64,000 nucleotides of DNA from Glutinoglossum americanum (taxonomy: Eukaryota > Ascomycota > Geoglossomycetes > Geoglossales > Geoglossaceae), in assembly GCA_020080175.1 (NCBI GenBank), contig JAGHQL010000009.1, positions 1-64,000 of the forward strand, written 5' to 3'. The notes below the pieces were generated by a model, which worked only from the letters and a program-made list of their open reading frames with translations, was not told where the DNA came from and did no database searches. The first letter of the stretch is position 1. Every line of letters begins with the position of its first letter. Both the position numbers and the translations under genes were made by a program. Shown here one piece after another: positions 44,015 to 56,274 of the stretch.

Positions 44015-45150
44015 CTACAGGTTATCCTTTTTCCGGCTCGTTCGAGTGTATTGATTTAATCGCCACTAGGAGATTATTAGCGTCTTGAAAGACCTTAGTG
44101 GGAAGTAGACGGAGTACTAACCTCAACATCGCCATTCTTGTTGTCTAGCGTTCCACCCCTGATCTCGAACAACCTCATAGTCATTCTTGGCCCTACTTCA
44201 GCTAGCTCCACACTCTTATACCCTGTCTTGACAAACACATGATGTCGCACCTCAACGCTATCCTCGATGTTTTTGAAAGTGACAACTCTACTCCCAATTT
44301 TACCTGCACCTTCTCGCGGAGGGAAGATGTGTTTTAGTATCTTTACTACTCGCTTACCCAGTCTAGTCTCGAAGCCCTCAAAAATCAAATGTGGATAGCT
44401 TTCCGAGACGGTTCCGCGCACGGAACCTGGGATGTCATGTCGTAGAACAACGTTATGGAGTGAGAAGGACGCAGTTGGACCATGTGGAAAGTGGGAAATT
44501 GTAAGGGCACTGGGAACACCACGGTGTTCGTGGAGGAGGACGAGGTCGGATAGACCGGAGGAGGTGGCCGATGAAACTAGTGTTGGGAGGATGAGATTGC
44601 CCCGGTTCAGGCGGATGGATGTGGGTAGGAGTAGCCGAATTTCTTTGGCAAATGCAGATAGTCGAGTAGAAGGGTCCCTGTAATTCGATTAAACTGTGGG
44701 TGTGAATCGTGGAGGCTATATTCTACTTGTAGTCTCACCTTGAAGTTGTGACTAATACACGAGGGTCCTATTAGAAAAGGTGTTAGCAGGCATACAGATC
44801 CAAGTGCGGATTCAATTGCGAGTTCAATCTAACGTACCACTACACCACTCAACTCCGCATACTCGTCATCTAGGTCCAGCTCTTCCTGGGTTGTCCGGTC
44901 TGCTCGAGACTCATCAAATCGAAAGTCCTTACGGATTTCCTTGTCATTTGCGATCTCCGGGGGTAGAGGCTTTCCACTGGCTAGAGAAGCCCTCAGCTTC
45001 GCCCGCTTCTCAGCAATCTCAGCATCTCGTAGGGTTAGGGCTCGGCGATATAGGTAATCTCTTCGTTGGCGTGCTTGTTTCCTCTAAAACGAGATTAATA
45101 TTAGGAACCACGGCCTTTTGAGTGTCTGATCTGGGAGTTCTCACGAGCAT
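44015..45150 (-). CDS. imp4: IMP4, U3 snoRNP component (Brix domain)
   Basis: IMP4 works in the nucleolus with IMP3 and MPP10 to pair U3 snoRNA with pre-rRNA during small-subunit processing. Five exons fit exactly: 45145-45150 (ATGCTC only), 44838-45083, 44739-44767, 44122-44677 and 44015-44065, all with GT/AG introns, giving 295 aa, the usual IMP4 length. The N-terminus [20 protein letters not shown] is the hallmark of the family. The Brix domain follows with [46 protein letters not shown] and [16 protein letters not shown]. The C-terminus [13 protein letters not shown] is also characteristic. The 6-nt first exon is unusual but conserved-looking. Divergent from the UPF1 gene with 470 bp between. 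Confidence 0.95.
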
Positions 45151-45620
45151 ATTATTGAGCTTCCGAGGGCAAATTGATATTTGGGAATTGTTTGATTCTT
45201 TGAATAAAAAACCACTTGAGCCGCAATTCCTTGGCCTTCTTGGCAAATTTGGTGGGGCTCGCGCTTACGGAGCACAACATACTTACATATCGAGCCGTGG
45301 AATTTCTAATGCGCCTCATATCCCACAGCTAACACCCCTCACATACGAGGTGCGGCAACACTTACTGTAAAGCTCCTCGACTAACAGTTTTGCAATTTTA
45401 TATACTGCATAATAGAGTCCGAACCGCTTGATTACTTGATTGCGAGTTAGTCCTCCGCTGGATGAGTAAGCCATCCCCCTTGCCACCATTGATCAGGTCT
45501 GACTTCAGAACCTGATTGCTGGGCGATAGGAAAGAGTGTTGGTTCCTACTTGCCCCACCCTCATCGTTCCTTATACTTCGTCAGAGAGCTCGGCTCTAGG
45601 CAGCCTAGAGGCACCTAGAG
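45151..45620. promoter_or_regulatory. Divergent promoter region between IMP4 and UPF1
   Basis: 470 bp between the two start codons, so it must serve both genes. No TATA box is obvious. Short frames here, such as 45122-45370, lie opposite the IMP4 5' end and are not supported. Confidence 0.4.
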
Positions 45621-48600
45621 ATGGAGGGAGCCTTTACCCACCTGGGGAACCATCTGATTTCCGATTCTGCATCTACCATTAACGCTGGGGATGACCTCTC
45701 GACAATCGACCCAGATGAGAGTTTACTCGATGGGGAGTATGGACGTGGTAACCTCACTGGCGGGCCGCAGAGACGCAGACACGATGACGACGATGATGGC
45801 ACGGAGATCTTTGATGATGATACCGAGAGCATGGCCAGCCTTCCAGTTGATGGTGTCAAGGCAAGGCAAGGCTTAAAATCAGAGGAGGAGAAGGAACTTC
45901 CAGCACATGCTTGCGCGTAGGTCTACATGCTTCTTTCTGGCGTTGTGGAGACTATTTTTTTCGGTCTAGCTGTAGAGCATTTACGGCTAACGTTACATCC
46001 TCTTTCACAGCTATTGCGGGATTCACTCCCCCAGCAGCGTTGTGAAGTGCTTGCCCTGTGGCAAGTGGTTTTGCAGCGCCCGCGGTAATACTTCCTCTTC
46101 CCATATCATCAATCATTTAGTGAGGGCAAGACACAAGGAAGTTCAACTTCACCCGGGCTCCTCTCTTGGTGATACGGTTTTAGAATGCTACAACTGCGGG
46201 ACGAAGAATGTTTTCTTGCTCGGTTTTATTCCCGCTAAGTCTGATACTGTTGTCGTTCTCTTGTGCCGACAACCTTGTGCCGCCATGCCATCCTCAAAGG
46301 ATATGAACTGGGATACATCGCGCTGGCAGCCGCTTATCGAGGACAGATCTTTTCTCCCATGGCTTGTTGCTGCGCCTACGGATGCCGAACAGTTAAGGGC
46401 TAGGCATTTGAGCCCGCAGATGATTGCAAAGTTGGAGGAAATGTGGAAAGACAATGCAAACGCAACTGTTGCGGACCTTGAGAAAGGCGCTGGAGTCGAC
46501 GATGAGCCTGCTCCGGTTCTACTCCGTTACGATGACGCATACCAATATCAGAACGTCTTCGGTCCTTTAGTGAAGATCGAGGCTGATTATGACCGTAAGC
46601 TCAAGGAGTCCCAGTCTCAAGATGGCTTGATCGTGCGCTGGGACTTCGGTCTGAACAATAAGCACCTTGCTAGCTTCGTCCTTCCTCAGCTTGAGTTGGG
46701 AGATGTGAAACTTGCAGTGGGTGATGAAATGCGACTAAGGTATGTAGGTGAGCTACGGCCGCATTGGGAAGGCGTTGGTTACGTTATCAAAATCCCGAAC
46801 AATCAATCCGATGAGGTCACGATAGAGTTACGGAGAAGCGGGAATGACAAGTCGATTCCAACCGAATGCACGCATAACTTTTGTGCCGATTATGTGTGGA
46901 AGGCTACTTCGTTCGATCGTATGCAGTATGCGATGAAGACTTTTGCTGTGGATGAGATGAGCGTATCTGGTTATATCTTCCATCGGCTGTTGGGTCATGA
47001 GGTCGCTGCCGCTCCGATGAAGACGCAGATGCCCAGGAAATATAGCGTCCCAGGGCTACCGGAATTGAACGGAAGTCAAATAAATGCCGTCAAAAGCGTA
47101 CTTCAGAAGCCGCTTAGTCTGATTCAAGGCCCCCCAGGAACAGGAAAGACTGTTACCTCAGCAACAATCATCTATCATCTCGCCAAAATCAATGGAGGCC
47201 AAGTTTTGGTTTGCGCTCCTTCCAACGTTGCTGTTGATCAGCTTTGCGAACGCATCCACCGAACAGGGTTGAAGACTGTCAGGTTGACGGCTAAGTCCCG
47301 TGAAGATGTGGAGTCGCCTGTTGGTTTCCTCTCTTTGCACGAGCAAGTTAGGATGAACGACAGTAATGTCGAATTAGCCAAGCTTAGCCAGCTTAAAGAC
47401 GAACTCGGGGAGCTTTCTAGCCAGGATGAGAAGAAATTCAAGCAGTTAACGCGCAACGCTGAGAGAGAGATTTTGAGCAACGCCGATGTCATATGCTGCA
47501 CCTGTGTTGGCGCCGGTGATCCGCGATTGTCGAAGTTTAAATTTCGGACTGTTCTTATCGACGAGTCCACACAATCAGCCGAGCCCGAATGCATGATTCC
47601 ATTGGTTTTGGGCTGCAAGCAAGTCGTTCTGGTTGGGGATCATCAGCAGCTGGGTCCAGTCATTATGAACAAAAAGGCAGCTAAGGCCGGCCTTAACCAA
47701 TCCCTCTTCGAGCGCCTCGTAATACTCGGCTGTGCGCCCATCCGTCTCAACGTGCAATACCGTATGCACCCTTGCCTCTCCGAATTCCCGTCGAATATGT
47801 TTTACGAGGGATCTCTACAAAATGGGGTCACAATGCAGCAGCGCCTTCGACGTGATGTTGACTTCCCATGGCCAGTTACCGACTCGCCCATGATGTTCTG
47901 GTCAAACCTTGGAAATGAAGAGATCTCAGCGTCAGGCACCTCGTATCTAAATCGCACAGAAGCCTCCAATGTCGAGAAAATTATCACCCGATTTTTCAAG
48001 GCGGGTGTGCAGCCCCAGGATATCGGGATTATCACGCCGTACGAGGGCCAACGGAGTTACGTTGTAAGCTCAATGCAGGCAAACGGTAGTTTTAAGAAGG
48101 AGAATTACAAAGAGATTGAGGTAGCTTCGGTGGATGCCTTTCAGGGGCGTGAGAAGGACTTCATTGTGCTCTCCTGTGTACGTTCCAATGACCACCAGGG
48201 TATCGGTTTCTTGAGTGACCCTCGCCGTCTGAATGTCGCTCTCACTCGTGCAAAGTACGGCCTGGTTATCGTGGGCAACCCTAAAGTTCTTTCAAAGCAC
48301 CCACTGTGGCATTACCTCCTATTACACTTCAAGGAGCGTAACTGCCTAGTCGAAGGTGCTCTCTCCAACCTTCAAGTCTCACTCTTACAATTCAGCCGAC
48401 CGAAGCAAACCTATCGTGGACCGCAGAGATATCAAATGGGCTATCAGACGACACCAAACATATCAGGCGCTGCTGGCACGGGCTTCTCTACAAATGGCAG
48501 AAATGGCTCTTCGGGGAAGAATCGCCCTCAAGAATACACCGACTCTGGTTCTGTGGTTGGTTACATTCCTGACGATGTGTCTTCAGTGCATTCATCTGCT

Positions 48601-49110
48601 CTGGGAGGCATAGGAGTATCGTCAGCATTTCCACCAATGTTTTCCGGTTTCACTTCTGACTCGTGGCCGGCGTTGTCTAGTGGCCGGGCTGGCGCTAGTT
48701 CGAAATCTAAAAACCCCGCAGGGGGAGTTGAGAGTGTTGCTGGTGATTCTATTGCTGCCAGCGAGCTTACTGACGCCAATGGTGGAGGCGTTCTTGATGG
48801 GAAAGGGGTGGCGCAAGGAGGAGTTAGTCTGGGTGGCGGCGTCAGCTTGCACGATGTAGGAAAGCAGACAAGCTTAAGCCAGTCCGATAGACTAAAGCGC
48901 TATGTCGAGTCTGGGGGACGCACTGGGGATTATAAGACTGGCCTAGGTGCTGGAACCGACTCCGGAAGCGTATTCGGAGGCAGCTCGGCCAGCGTAATTG
49001 GTGGGCGAATGCTGCGGGGTGGAGGGCCAGGTACATTGTTCGATGATGATGACGTTCGGAGTGTTTCTACCGCTTTTGCAAGTCAGGTTGGCCTAGGAAA
49101 CTATGATTGA
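45621..49110 (+). CDS. upf1: UPF1/NAM7 RNA helicase of nonsense-mediated decay
   Basis: Superfamily 1 ATP-dependent RNA helicase central to nonsense-mediated mRNA decay in the cytoplasm. Two exons, 45621-45916 and 46011-49110 (94-bp intron, GTAGGT...CACAG), give 1131 aa. The acidic N-terminus leads into the Cys/His-rich CH domain that binds UPF2 ([33 protein letters not shown]). Helicase motifs are complete: GPPGTGKT near residue 470, DESTQS near 614, [34 protein letters not shown] near 805 and [11 protein letters not shown] near 837. The C-terminal 250 residues are Gly/Ser-rich and low complexity. All catalytic residues are present. The start is the only ATG giving the conserved CH domain after splicing. 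Confidence 0.97.
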
Positions 49111-50163
49111 GCCTCTCTGGTTCCGACTTCAATTGGTCCCAATTGGTCCAATATTGCACGAGCGATATCACGGGCACATAGCACGTTGGCTACATGGGGT
49201 AATGACCTCGCCTTCTTTGACTAAATGTCAAGAGCGCCCGGCTCTCTGACCCAGCATGACAACTCATATTAAGGTCAATAACCCCAGAGAGGTTTGGTGG
49301 AAGAATCACTTTTGATCACATTCAGGGACGGCTCACTGATGTCGGATGGGACATGAGAGATCGCATGGAGCTTTTTCGGTCGCTTGAAGGAGACTGTGCC
49401 GGGGTGTGTTTTCTTGTCAATTGCGCGGCACAATGGAAGGGGTATCCCAGGGTAGATACTTAGATACCTTGCATGTTCTCCCAGCCAATGAGGGGCGATC
49501 AGCATGTATATACATACTTACACCCCTCTACGCACCCCTCATGAGTATTCCTACTAGAGATGTTTATTTTACTTCGATTTCAGTGAACACCCAGAAACAG
49601 AGCGCTTATAATTTGATAATATCCCAAAGTATCAGGCGTGATGTGTTCCGGTGGACAGTTCAAAGTTGCATTTGGCCTGTCTCGCCTCACAGTCGTTGAC
49701 GCCCGACAGACATTCAATTATCCGGACGATACCAGTCGCTCCTTCCTTGCCAAATCACGTATCAGGACGGGAGTATAATTGTGTTACAGTATCTTTTGAA
49801 AAGCTGATCCTAGTCTCTGCAAGCACTTCAAGCGCATTCCTGACGTTCCTGAAACAGGTTTGGCGTTTCGCACTTTCCTGATAATGTCCAGAACGTCAAG
49901 CCCGCGTAAACATTATAAATGTACTTCTAACGGTCTCCGCATTCCCCCAGGCAATACAATCACACTGTCTTAATTCTCTAACCTACCAAGAAGTATCAGG
50001 TCTAGCCAAGCGATTGACTATTCATTGCGTCTTTCACTACAAACCACGTCGCGTGCAGAGACTTCATCTCGCTACCACCAACTATTAATCAACGCAAGGC
50101 TATTTGGTTGGAAGAAAGGAAGACGAAACAACTACGCTTCATTCTGAGGCCAAACCGTCGCAA
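49111..50163. other. Intergenic between UPF1 and the peroxiredoxin-like gene
   Basis: About 1.05 kb in tandem arrangement, holding the UPF1 3' end and the promoter of the next gene. Frames up to about 97 codons exist but overlap on both strands without family features. No RNA gene was recognised. Confidence 0.45.
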
Positions 50164-50974
50164 ATGGCAAAGGCAGCAGAAGAACCGTCCAGACCCGTCA
50201 ATTCTTCCACGACAATGCAGTCATGCGAATTTGACCCATCCGCGAACTTTCAAGGTGACCTTGCCGTGTCTGATGATATACCAACTCAGGATATCCTTGA
50301 TGCAGCTGCCGACCTGATGGTCCTTGGAGCAGATGGAGCTTCCCGACCGTTCAAGAGTTTGTACACTGGAGAGGGGGTGGCAAGCAGAGTCCTCATTGTA
50401 TTTGTGAGACACTTCTTTTGTGGCGTAAGTCTCTTGCCTTCTCATGATGACATGCCAATGGGCAAGTTCTCACTGATCGATTCTTATTCAGAATTGTCAA
50501 GAATACCTTCGCACTCTTGCTTCCTCCATCACCCCCGACTCTCTACGCTCACTTTCCGTACCGACCTCCATCGCAGTCGTCGGATGTGGTCATCCAGATC
50601 TCATTCCCATGTATACCGATGCGACTCTGTGTCCATTTCCCGTCTATGCCGATCCAAGCCGCAAGCTTTACGACAAACTGGGGATGTCACGGACACTGAG
50701 TCTCGGCAACAAGAAGCCAGACTATATGCGAACTTCGATATTGTCCGGGGTTCTCAGGTCCATGGTCCAAGGCGTACGAAGCGGTGCCGGTGCGACGAAA
50801 GGTGGGGACATCAAGCAAGTCGGCGGAGAGTTTATGTTTGACGAGGGCAAGGTGGTCTGGTGTCACCGGATGAAGAATACAAGGGATCATTCGGAGATTC
50901 CAGAATTACGGGGAGTACTTGGGCTCAATTCTGAGCCTGATGAGAAGCCAGCAAACGGTATTTCGACAGCGTAA
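50164..50974 (+). CDS. AhpC/TSA-type peroxiredoxin-like protein
   Basis: Member of the thioredoxin-fold AhpC-TSA_2 group (PRXL2-like), thought to act in peroxide or thiol redox chemistry. Exons 50164-50424 and 50492-50974, with a 67-bp intron (GTAAGT...TTCAG, phase 0), give 247 aa. The fold's start is LIVFVRHFFCG. The intron then falls inside the redox motif, so that CG from exon 1 and NC from exon 2 make CGNC (residues 86-89). This is followed by QEYLRTLASSI, TSIAVVGCGHPDLIPMY, CPFPVYADPSRKLYDKLGM, and GGEFMFDEGKVVWCHRMKNT near the end, all typical for the group. Start chosen at the first ATG in frame. Upstream codons are open from a TTG only. Enzyme substrate is not known for this branch. 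Confidence 0.88.
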
Positions 50975-51403
50975 GTTGGTGGGGGCTCGGCTGCATGAAT
51001 GCGGCACCGACCTGCGGAACCACCGCGCAAACCGCAGGAGATAATCCCCGATGCCTGAGGGCACATTGCAACTGTTGTTTTTGCTTCTAATTGGCTGCTC
51101 CTCCTCGATGGCCAAGCCTACGTACTTTGTCTATGGCACGAGTTACTTTGAAGAGGAAGCGCTAGAAGATTAGAGAATGGTTTGTACGTGACCTACTTGG
51201 CAACACGAAGCCATTGCAAATAGATGAATCTCGTTGCTAGCCAGAGTTTGTAGAGACTGATAGTGATTTTTTGAACCCTTAATAACATTCAGAGGCATAC
51301 AGCGGTAAGGTTATCAAAGCCCAATTACACCATCGGACAACCCCTGCCCATCATTTTACATGGCGAAAACGGAGAAACACTAGCCAGACAGCCAAACAGG
51401 TTG
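50975..51403. other. Convergent 3' region
   Basis: 429 bp between the stop codons of the peroxiredoxin-like gene and the amino-acid permease, holding both 3' ends. Nothing else is seen. Confidence 0.45.
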
Positions 51404-53576
51404 TTAAGCGATCCAGAACCAGATCTTCTCCAACACGTTTCTTGGAATTTGATCCTCCCATTCTTCGGCATCAATCTCAGCCTTGCCGCTGTATAAATCG
51501 ACATCAGCGCTTGCGTGCGGTTTCGTTCTCCGTAAAACCTTCCAGATGATAAAGAGGCCGAAGAAGATACTTCGCGATGTGACAGTTAGCTTCACAGCAT
51601 CTTTCACAGGTGGGAGTGGCCACTTACGGGACGCCGATATAATCAACAAGGAAGTCGGAAATGTTCCAGTTTCCGTGAATGAACACCCCGAAGCCATTGA
51701 ACAGAATGATCATCGAAAAATATATTAATGCGATCCACGCAAGGTATGGTTGGAATGGCGATTTGAACACCATCTCGTTCCGATCGATGCCTTGGGCTTT
51801 GAGGGCAGCATGAAAACGGATGTAGGCCACACAGATAGAGCACCATGTAAAAAGACTAGAAATCGTGGTGAGATTTTGGAACTGGTGGAGGTTAGCAGCG
51901 TCGCAACACTAGTCTTACCCGAAACTCACCCAAGCAAAGACATTGTTGGCTCCTGAGGAAACGCTCATGTATGTGAGCAAAGAGATGCTGGCGGTGATAC
52001 CGACACACCAGTACGGCACACCACTTTAACAGGGGTCAGCACTTATCAAGGGACCTTATAAAAAGCGGAGGATATGCTCACGTCCTAGAACACGCGAGTA
52101 GGAACTTCGGCGCCTGCTTGTTTTGAGCCAGAGCAAACAGGTAGCGGCTCCCCGTGTACAAGAAAGCGTTTGCAGAGGAGGAGGCCGAGGTCAAGATGAC
52201 AGCGTTGATAATTGACGGCAATGCTGGAATACCGGCTCGATTGATCGCAATAACCCACGGAGATTGAGCCGCACCAGGTCTAGTAGGGTTGAGAAGTTTG
52301 TCATCATTGCTAGGAACGAGAACGCCAATAGCAAGAGATCCTAAGACGTAAAAGAAAAGAATACGCCAAAAGACACGGCGAACGGCCTTTGGTATATTTT
52401 TCCTATAAACTAGTTAGAAGGCGTCGGGAGATTAACTAAATCTTTCCCTGCTCTCACCTTGGATTCTCGGCTTCGCCAGCGGCGACCGCGACCATCTCCA
52501 CACCACCGTACGAGAAAGAAGCATTGATGAGTGTGGAAAATAGACCCAGGAAACGGCCAGTGCTGCCTGTTGAGAGATACTCTTTCATAGCACCAGGATT
52601 CTTCCAGTATCTAAACCCTAATCGATCATGATTTGGTCCACCACCGAGATCGAGAACCAGAGCCAGTATCAGGAGGCCTACAATCGTGACGATTTTAATA
52701 CCAGCAAAACAAAACTCTGCTTCACCATATATGGCCACAGCAAAGATGTTCAAGCCGATGACAAGGACGATAATTAGTGTTATCCACGCAGCGGCCTGAA
52801 TTAAGACCAAGTCAGCAAGAATCTGAAGATCGGCGTAGGGAAGCAACGGGAACACATACATTGATCTTTTCATTCCAGAAACCAATGACGATAGATGCAG
52901 CGGAGATTTCAGCACACAGAGTAATGGCAGCAGAGTACCAATTCTATTCACGCCATGTTAGCCTTGTATCTTAGGGGGGTTGTTGGAGGCACATACGTTC
53001 CAGCCGACGGCGAAGCCCAGGGCATCATCAACGTATCTGGCGCAGAATTGAGGGATTGCACCTGGAAGGGGGAGCCAAGTCGCCATCTCTCCAAGACATT
53101 GCATCTTTGCAGATATCCACGTTAGCAGGAATCCAATCCCAATTGGTAACACAACTTTTCAAATTCTTCAAAACAGGGGTACCCTACCATTGCGAAGATG
53201 GCCATACCAGTGAAGGTGTAGCCAATCAGCACGCTCAGCGGGCCGGCTTGAACGAAGGCACGACCAATACCCAGGAAGAGACCAGTACCGATAGTTCCCC
53301 CCAGAGCGATAAATTGAATATGGCGTGACTTTAGGCTAGTGATGAGATCAACATTAGAATCGACACTATACGGCAATTGCTTGTTGGGGCTGGAGGAACG
53401 TACCCACGACTAACGTAGCCGTACTCCTCTGCGGTCTGAGCATCGCCATAAAGCTCGGCAGCCTCTCCAATTCGAGGGTCCTTAACTGAAGACCGGCGTC
53501 GCGCACCGTCATAGGCCGGAGTGGTACCCTTCTCCGCCACGCCGTACTCCATCTTATCAGGTGGGATTTCAGTCAT
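51404..53576 (-). CDS. YAT-family amino-acid permease
   Basis: A plasma-membrane amino-acid/proton symporter of the fungal YAT family (APC superfamily), like Dip5 or Gap1 relatives. The start is MTEIPPDKMEYG at 53576, and an acidic N-terminal tail leads to EEYGYVSRG. A first intron (GTACGT...CTAG) is followed by LKSRHIQFIALGGTIGTGLF, the family signature. Later exons encode YADLQILADLV with LIQAAAWITLIIVLVIGLNI, EFCFAGIKIVTIVGLLI, ASFSYGGVEMVAVAAGEAEN, RRVFWRILFFYVLGSLAIGV, SSANAFLYTGSRYLFALAQN, CVAYIRFHAALKAQG and PFQPYLAWIALIYFSMIILF. The tail RNVLEKIWFWIA ends at the stop at 51404. About 12 membrane spans and several short introns. No break was seen. Substrate range cannot be told from motifs. 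Confidence 0.9.
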
Positions 53577-54606
53577 GGCTAAAACGAAGGGTCTAGAATT
53601 TGGAGAGGTCAATATTCAGGTTTGAAGAGGAGGCGGGGTTAAGAGGCGCGGTGCGTGTTGCGTGTGCGTGTCGTCCGGTCTTATACACTGCTGCAAGGCA
53701 ATGCGTTGTGTGCAACGGCGAAATGGGAGCTAGGAGCTTGCCTCACATAGGGACAGGGAACCAAAACCTAAGAACCTACACGCCCGCCTTATATGTTACC
53801 TTCCAGCGCCGCAAAAGCTCCCCTTCTGGAAAACCGTAGGCGGCAACCTCGACAATCCTCAGGGCCACGGATTACTAGGACCAGGGTAGAGGATAAGAGG
53901 TAGAGGATAAGAGCAACCCTGCTGATGGTTTCGGGATGCCCGCCATAGCATCAACCAACAACTTGGATTGGATGGAATCGAATGGAGAAGGAGATGTCTG
54001 CGGAGCAGTTACCCCATGTCGAGGCAGACCGCAGCCGCCACTATGATATGTTGCATAATAAAATGTCGGAGCTTGATCCTAGTACGGATCGAAAACCCCG
54101 ATGCGTCGTGATTGGACAGAGTTTACATTATCCCGCACGCTGCTACGTAGTATTGAACCGACAGATCGGTTCGCCATTGGCTACCGCCACTCGCAGGCTA
54201 TCCGCGAAGGTTGCCCTGTGGAAGCACCACCGATATGCGACATGCGACCATTCCCCGGACCATAGGATAGCACGGCGATAAGATCGTCATATTGTTGTAG
54301 GCAGATTGCCTTGTCATGGGGTGTTATGTTTTAGATTGACTGACGGTGAAGCCTCTGCGCCTTGCTAACAACTTACTCGAAACTGTTCACCCGGCAATAA
54401 GCGGGGCTGCTAACTTCCTGCCCATAACGGTCAGCAGGATCTCGAGCGGTTCGGGGGGCTGGAGGTTACATGCAGCTGGATGCACGTCCTAGGCCGAAAG
54501 AGGAAGTATTCTGGAATCCATGGAACGCGTGACATGCATAAGGGAATCCAGATTGATGCGGGGAGAGATTCTCTGGTCGAGTGTGAGGCGATAAGAACCC
54601 GTGGGA

Positions 54607-54637
54607 CAAGCTCGTCAAGCTCGTCAAGCTCGTCAAG
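54607..54637. repeat. 9-bp tandem repeat
   Basis: Three exact copies of a 9-bp unit GCTCGTCAA occur in a row. It is a short microsatellite-like repeat in an intergenic region with no known role. Confidence 0.8.
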
Positions 54638-54808
54638 CATGCCCCTACTGCCGTGCTCAGGGGAAACGAAGAGCACCCGATGAGTGCCCTGCGACTAAGT
54701 ATTTCCGACGGCAGAGATCCTGAGGTCGTTGAAACTCCCAGTAGTCATGTATGTATGCGACATACTGCACTTGAACCTAAGCGTTCAGGCCCAGCGCTGC
54801 CATGTAAG

Positions 54809-54874
54809 CACGGCTAGCAAGACGGCTAGCGAGACAGCCAGCAAGACAGCCAGCAAGACAGCCAGGAAAGTGGC
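54809..54874. repeat. 12-bp minisatellite
   Basis: About five imperfect copies of a 12-bp unit, GCTAGCAAGACG changing to GCCAGCAAGACA, occur in a row. Read in one plus-strand frame they would encode a repeated TASK/TASE motif within a 62-codon open frame (54729-54917). The frame has no other support, so I list only the repeat. Confidence 0.75.
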
Positions 54875-56274
54875 CACTAAGAGGCCCACCAAGCGAGAAT
54901 ACAACAGCCAAGTCTAGATCGATCGATTCATACCGTTGCAAGGGGCAACAAAAATGCCTTCTTTGCGCGTGATATTGTCGACCGATGTGGTAAAGAAAAT
55001 ACCCTGGAACTTCTGAAGATCTAACGAACCTCTGCGCGCACCCTTGCGAGGCTAATTCAAGTGTCTGATCGTTGAACATCGTGTTGTACGTAACGTGTAA
55101 CCCGCGACAGCAGTCGCGAGGCAGACTGGCGATGGCTGTGGGAATACGACTCTAAACAATATACTCTCGTCTCCAACTATGTAGCGCCTTCCTAATGAAG
55201 GTTCAATCGACCGCTGTTCGATAGTGGCGAGCCTTCGGGAAAACGCCCCGGATTATGGGTTATGGTTTGAACCTGTGGGAAACTTTGCTGAACACCAGGT
55301 CATCGAAACTCTCCACCCCCCAGCCTCCAATCTTGGTTGTCGAAATCACACAAATAAATCATACAAATTATACAATACAACATCGTACAAGTGCTTGTGC
55401 ATCGCAACCCACTGAAACCCGAAAGGGCTAATCGTCGCCGCCCGGACCAACCTCTCGAGAGATATGAAGGCTGAGCGGGTCGCCAGTCTAAATCCTTGTC
55501 CCACTGTATCTCCGAGTGATACCCCACTATTACCGTACGCAAATTTCATTAATAAAAACAAAGGCTGAAAAGAGCGTTGACCTGCAGTTACGATGCCCGC
55601 GCCAAATTAGGAACAAATTTCCCTATCCCAAGATGGAGAATAACGCCCCAATGCATGGAAAACCAAGCAGGTCGCTTAAAGTTATGGTCGGCGAATGATG
55701 GCGATTAAGTGACGCGATAACAAACCGAAGAAGCTCCATTCAGATGGAGCCCTTGAACAAAGGGTAAGAGGTTGCGCCCGCCACGGTGCACCAGACACCG
55801 CACCGGCTCCTCAAACCAAAATGCCGATGAGGACCCTGGTTTTCGTATGTATGTACGCTAGGGAGGGATTTTCACAGCATTCGTTTGACGGGGACCCCCC
55901 TCGAGTCGCGGCCTTAAGCACTTATGTATAGGCCCATGCTACGAGGGGAACCCATATCAACCACCGTATAGCCCCTCAAATATAAGAGATCCGCCGTATA
56001 ATGAGTATACCTCTCGAGTTCTATCTATCCTGGGCGCCGCATAGGAGCACCCATTCTGCGAGGTGTTTCTATGGTCACTGGCGCTTCAAGACGGGCCCTC
56101 CTACCACCTTCAAAGCAGATGCGCGACTTGCGGGTCGCACGCACATCTACGTAGAATGGTGCGTATGAGGCGTAATTCTAGAGGATAAGCGAGGGTCTAG
56201 ACATTCGATGAAAAATAAAATTAAAAAAACCAAAAAAATAAAAGCAACCTAATCTCGCCGTGCCTCGGCTCGCC

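Larger units (their letters stand above)
53577..56274. other. Long divergent intergenic region with short tandem repeats
   Basis: About 2.7 kb without a supported gene, between the permease promoter and the HAD gene promoter. It contains two short tandem repeats, GCTCGTCAA units at 54607-54637 and an AGCCAGCAAGAC-type array at 54809-54874. A purine/AT tract occurs just before the HAD gene (about 56205-56245). Short frames overlap one another on both strands. No tRNA was recognised. Confidence 0.5.
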
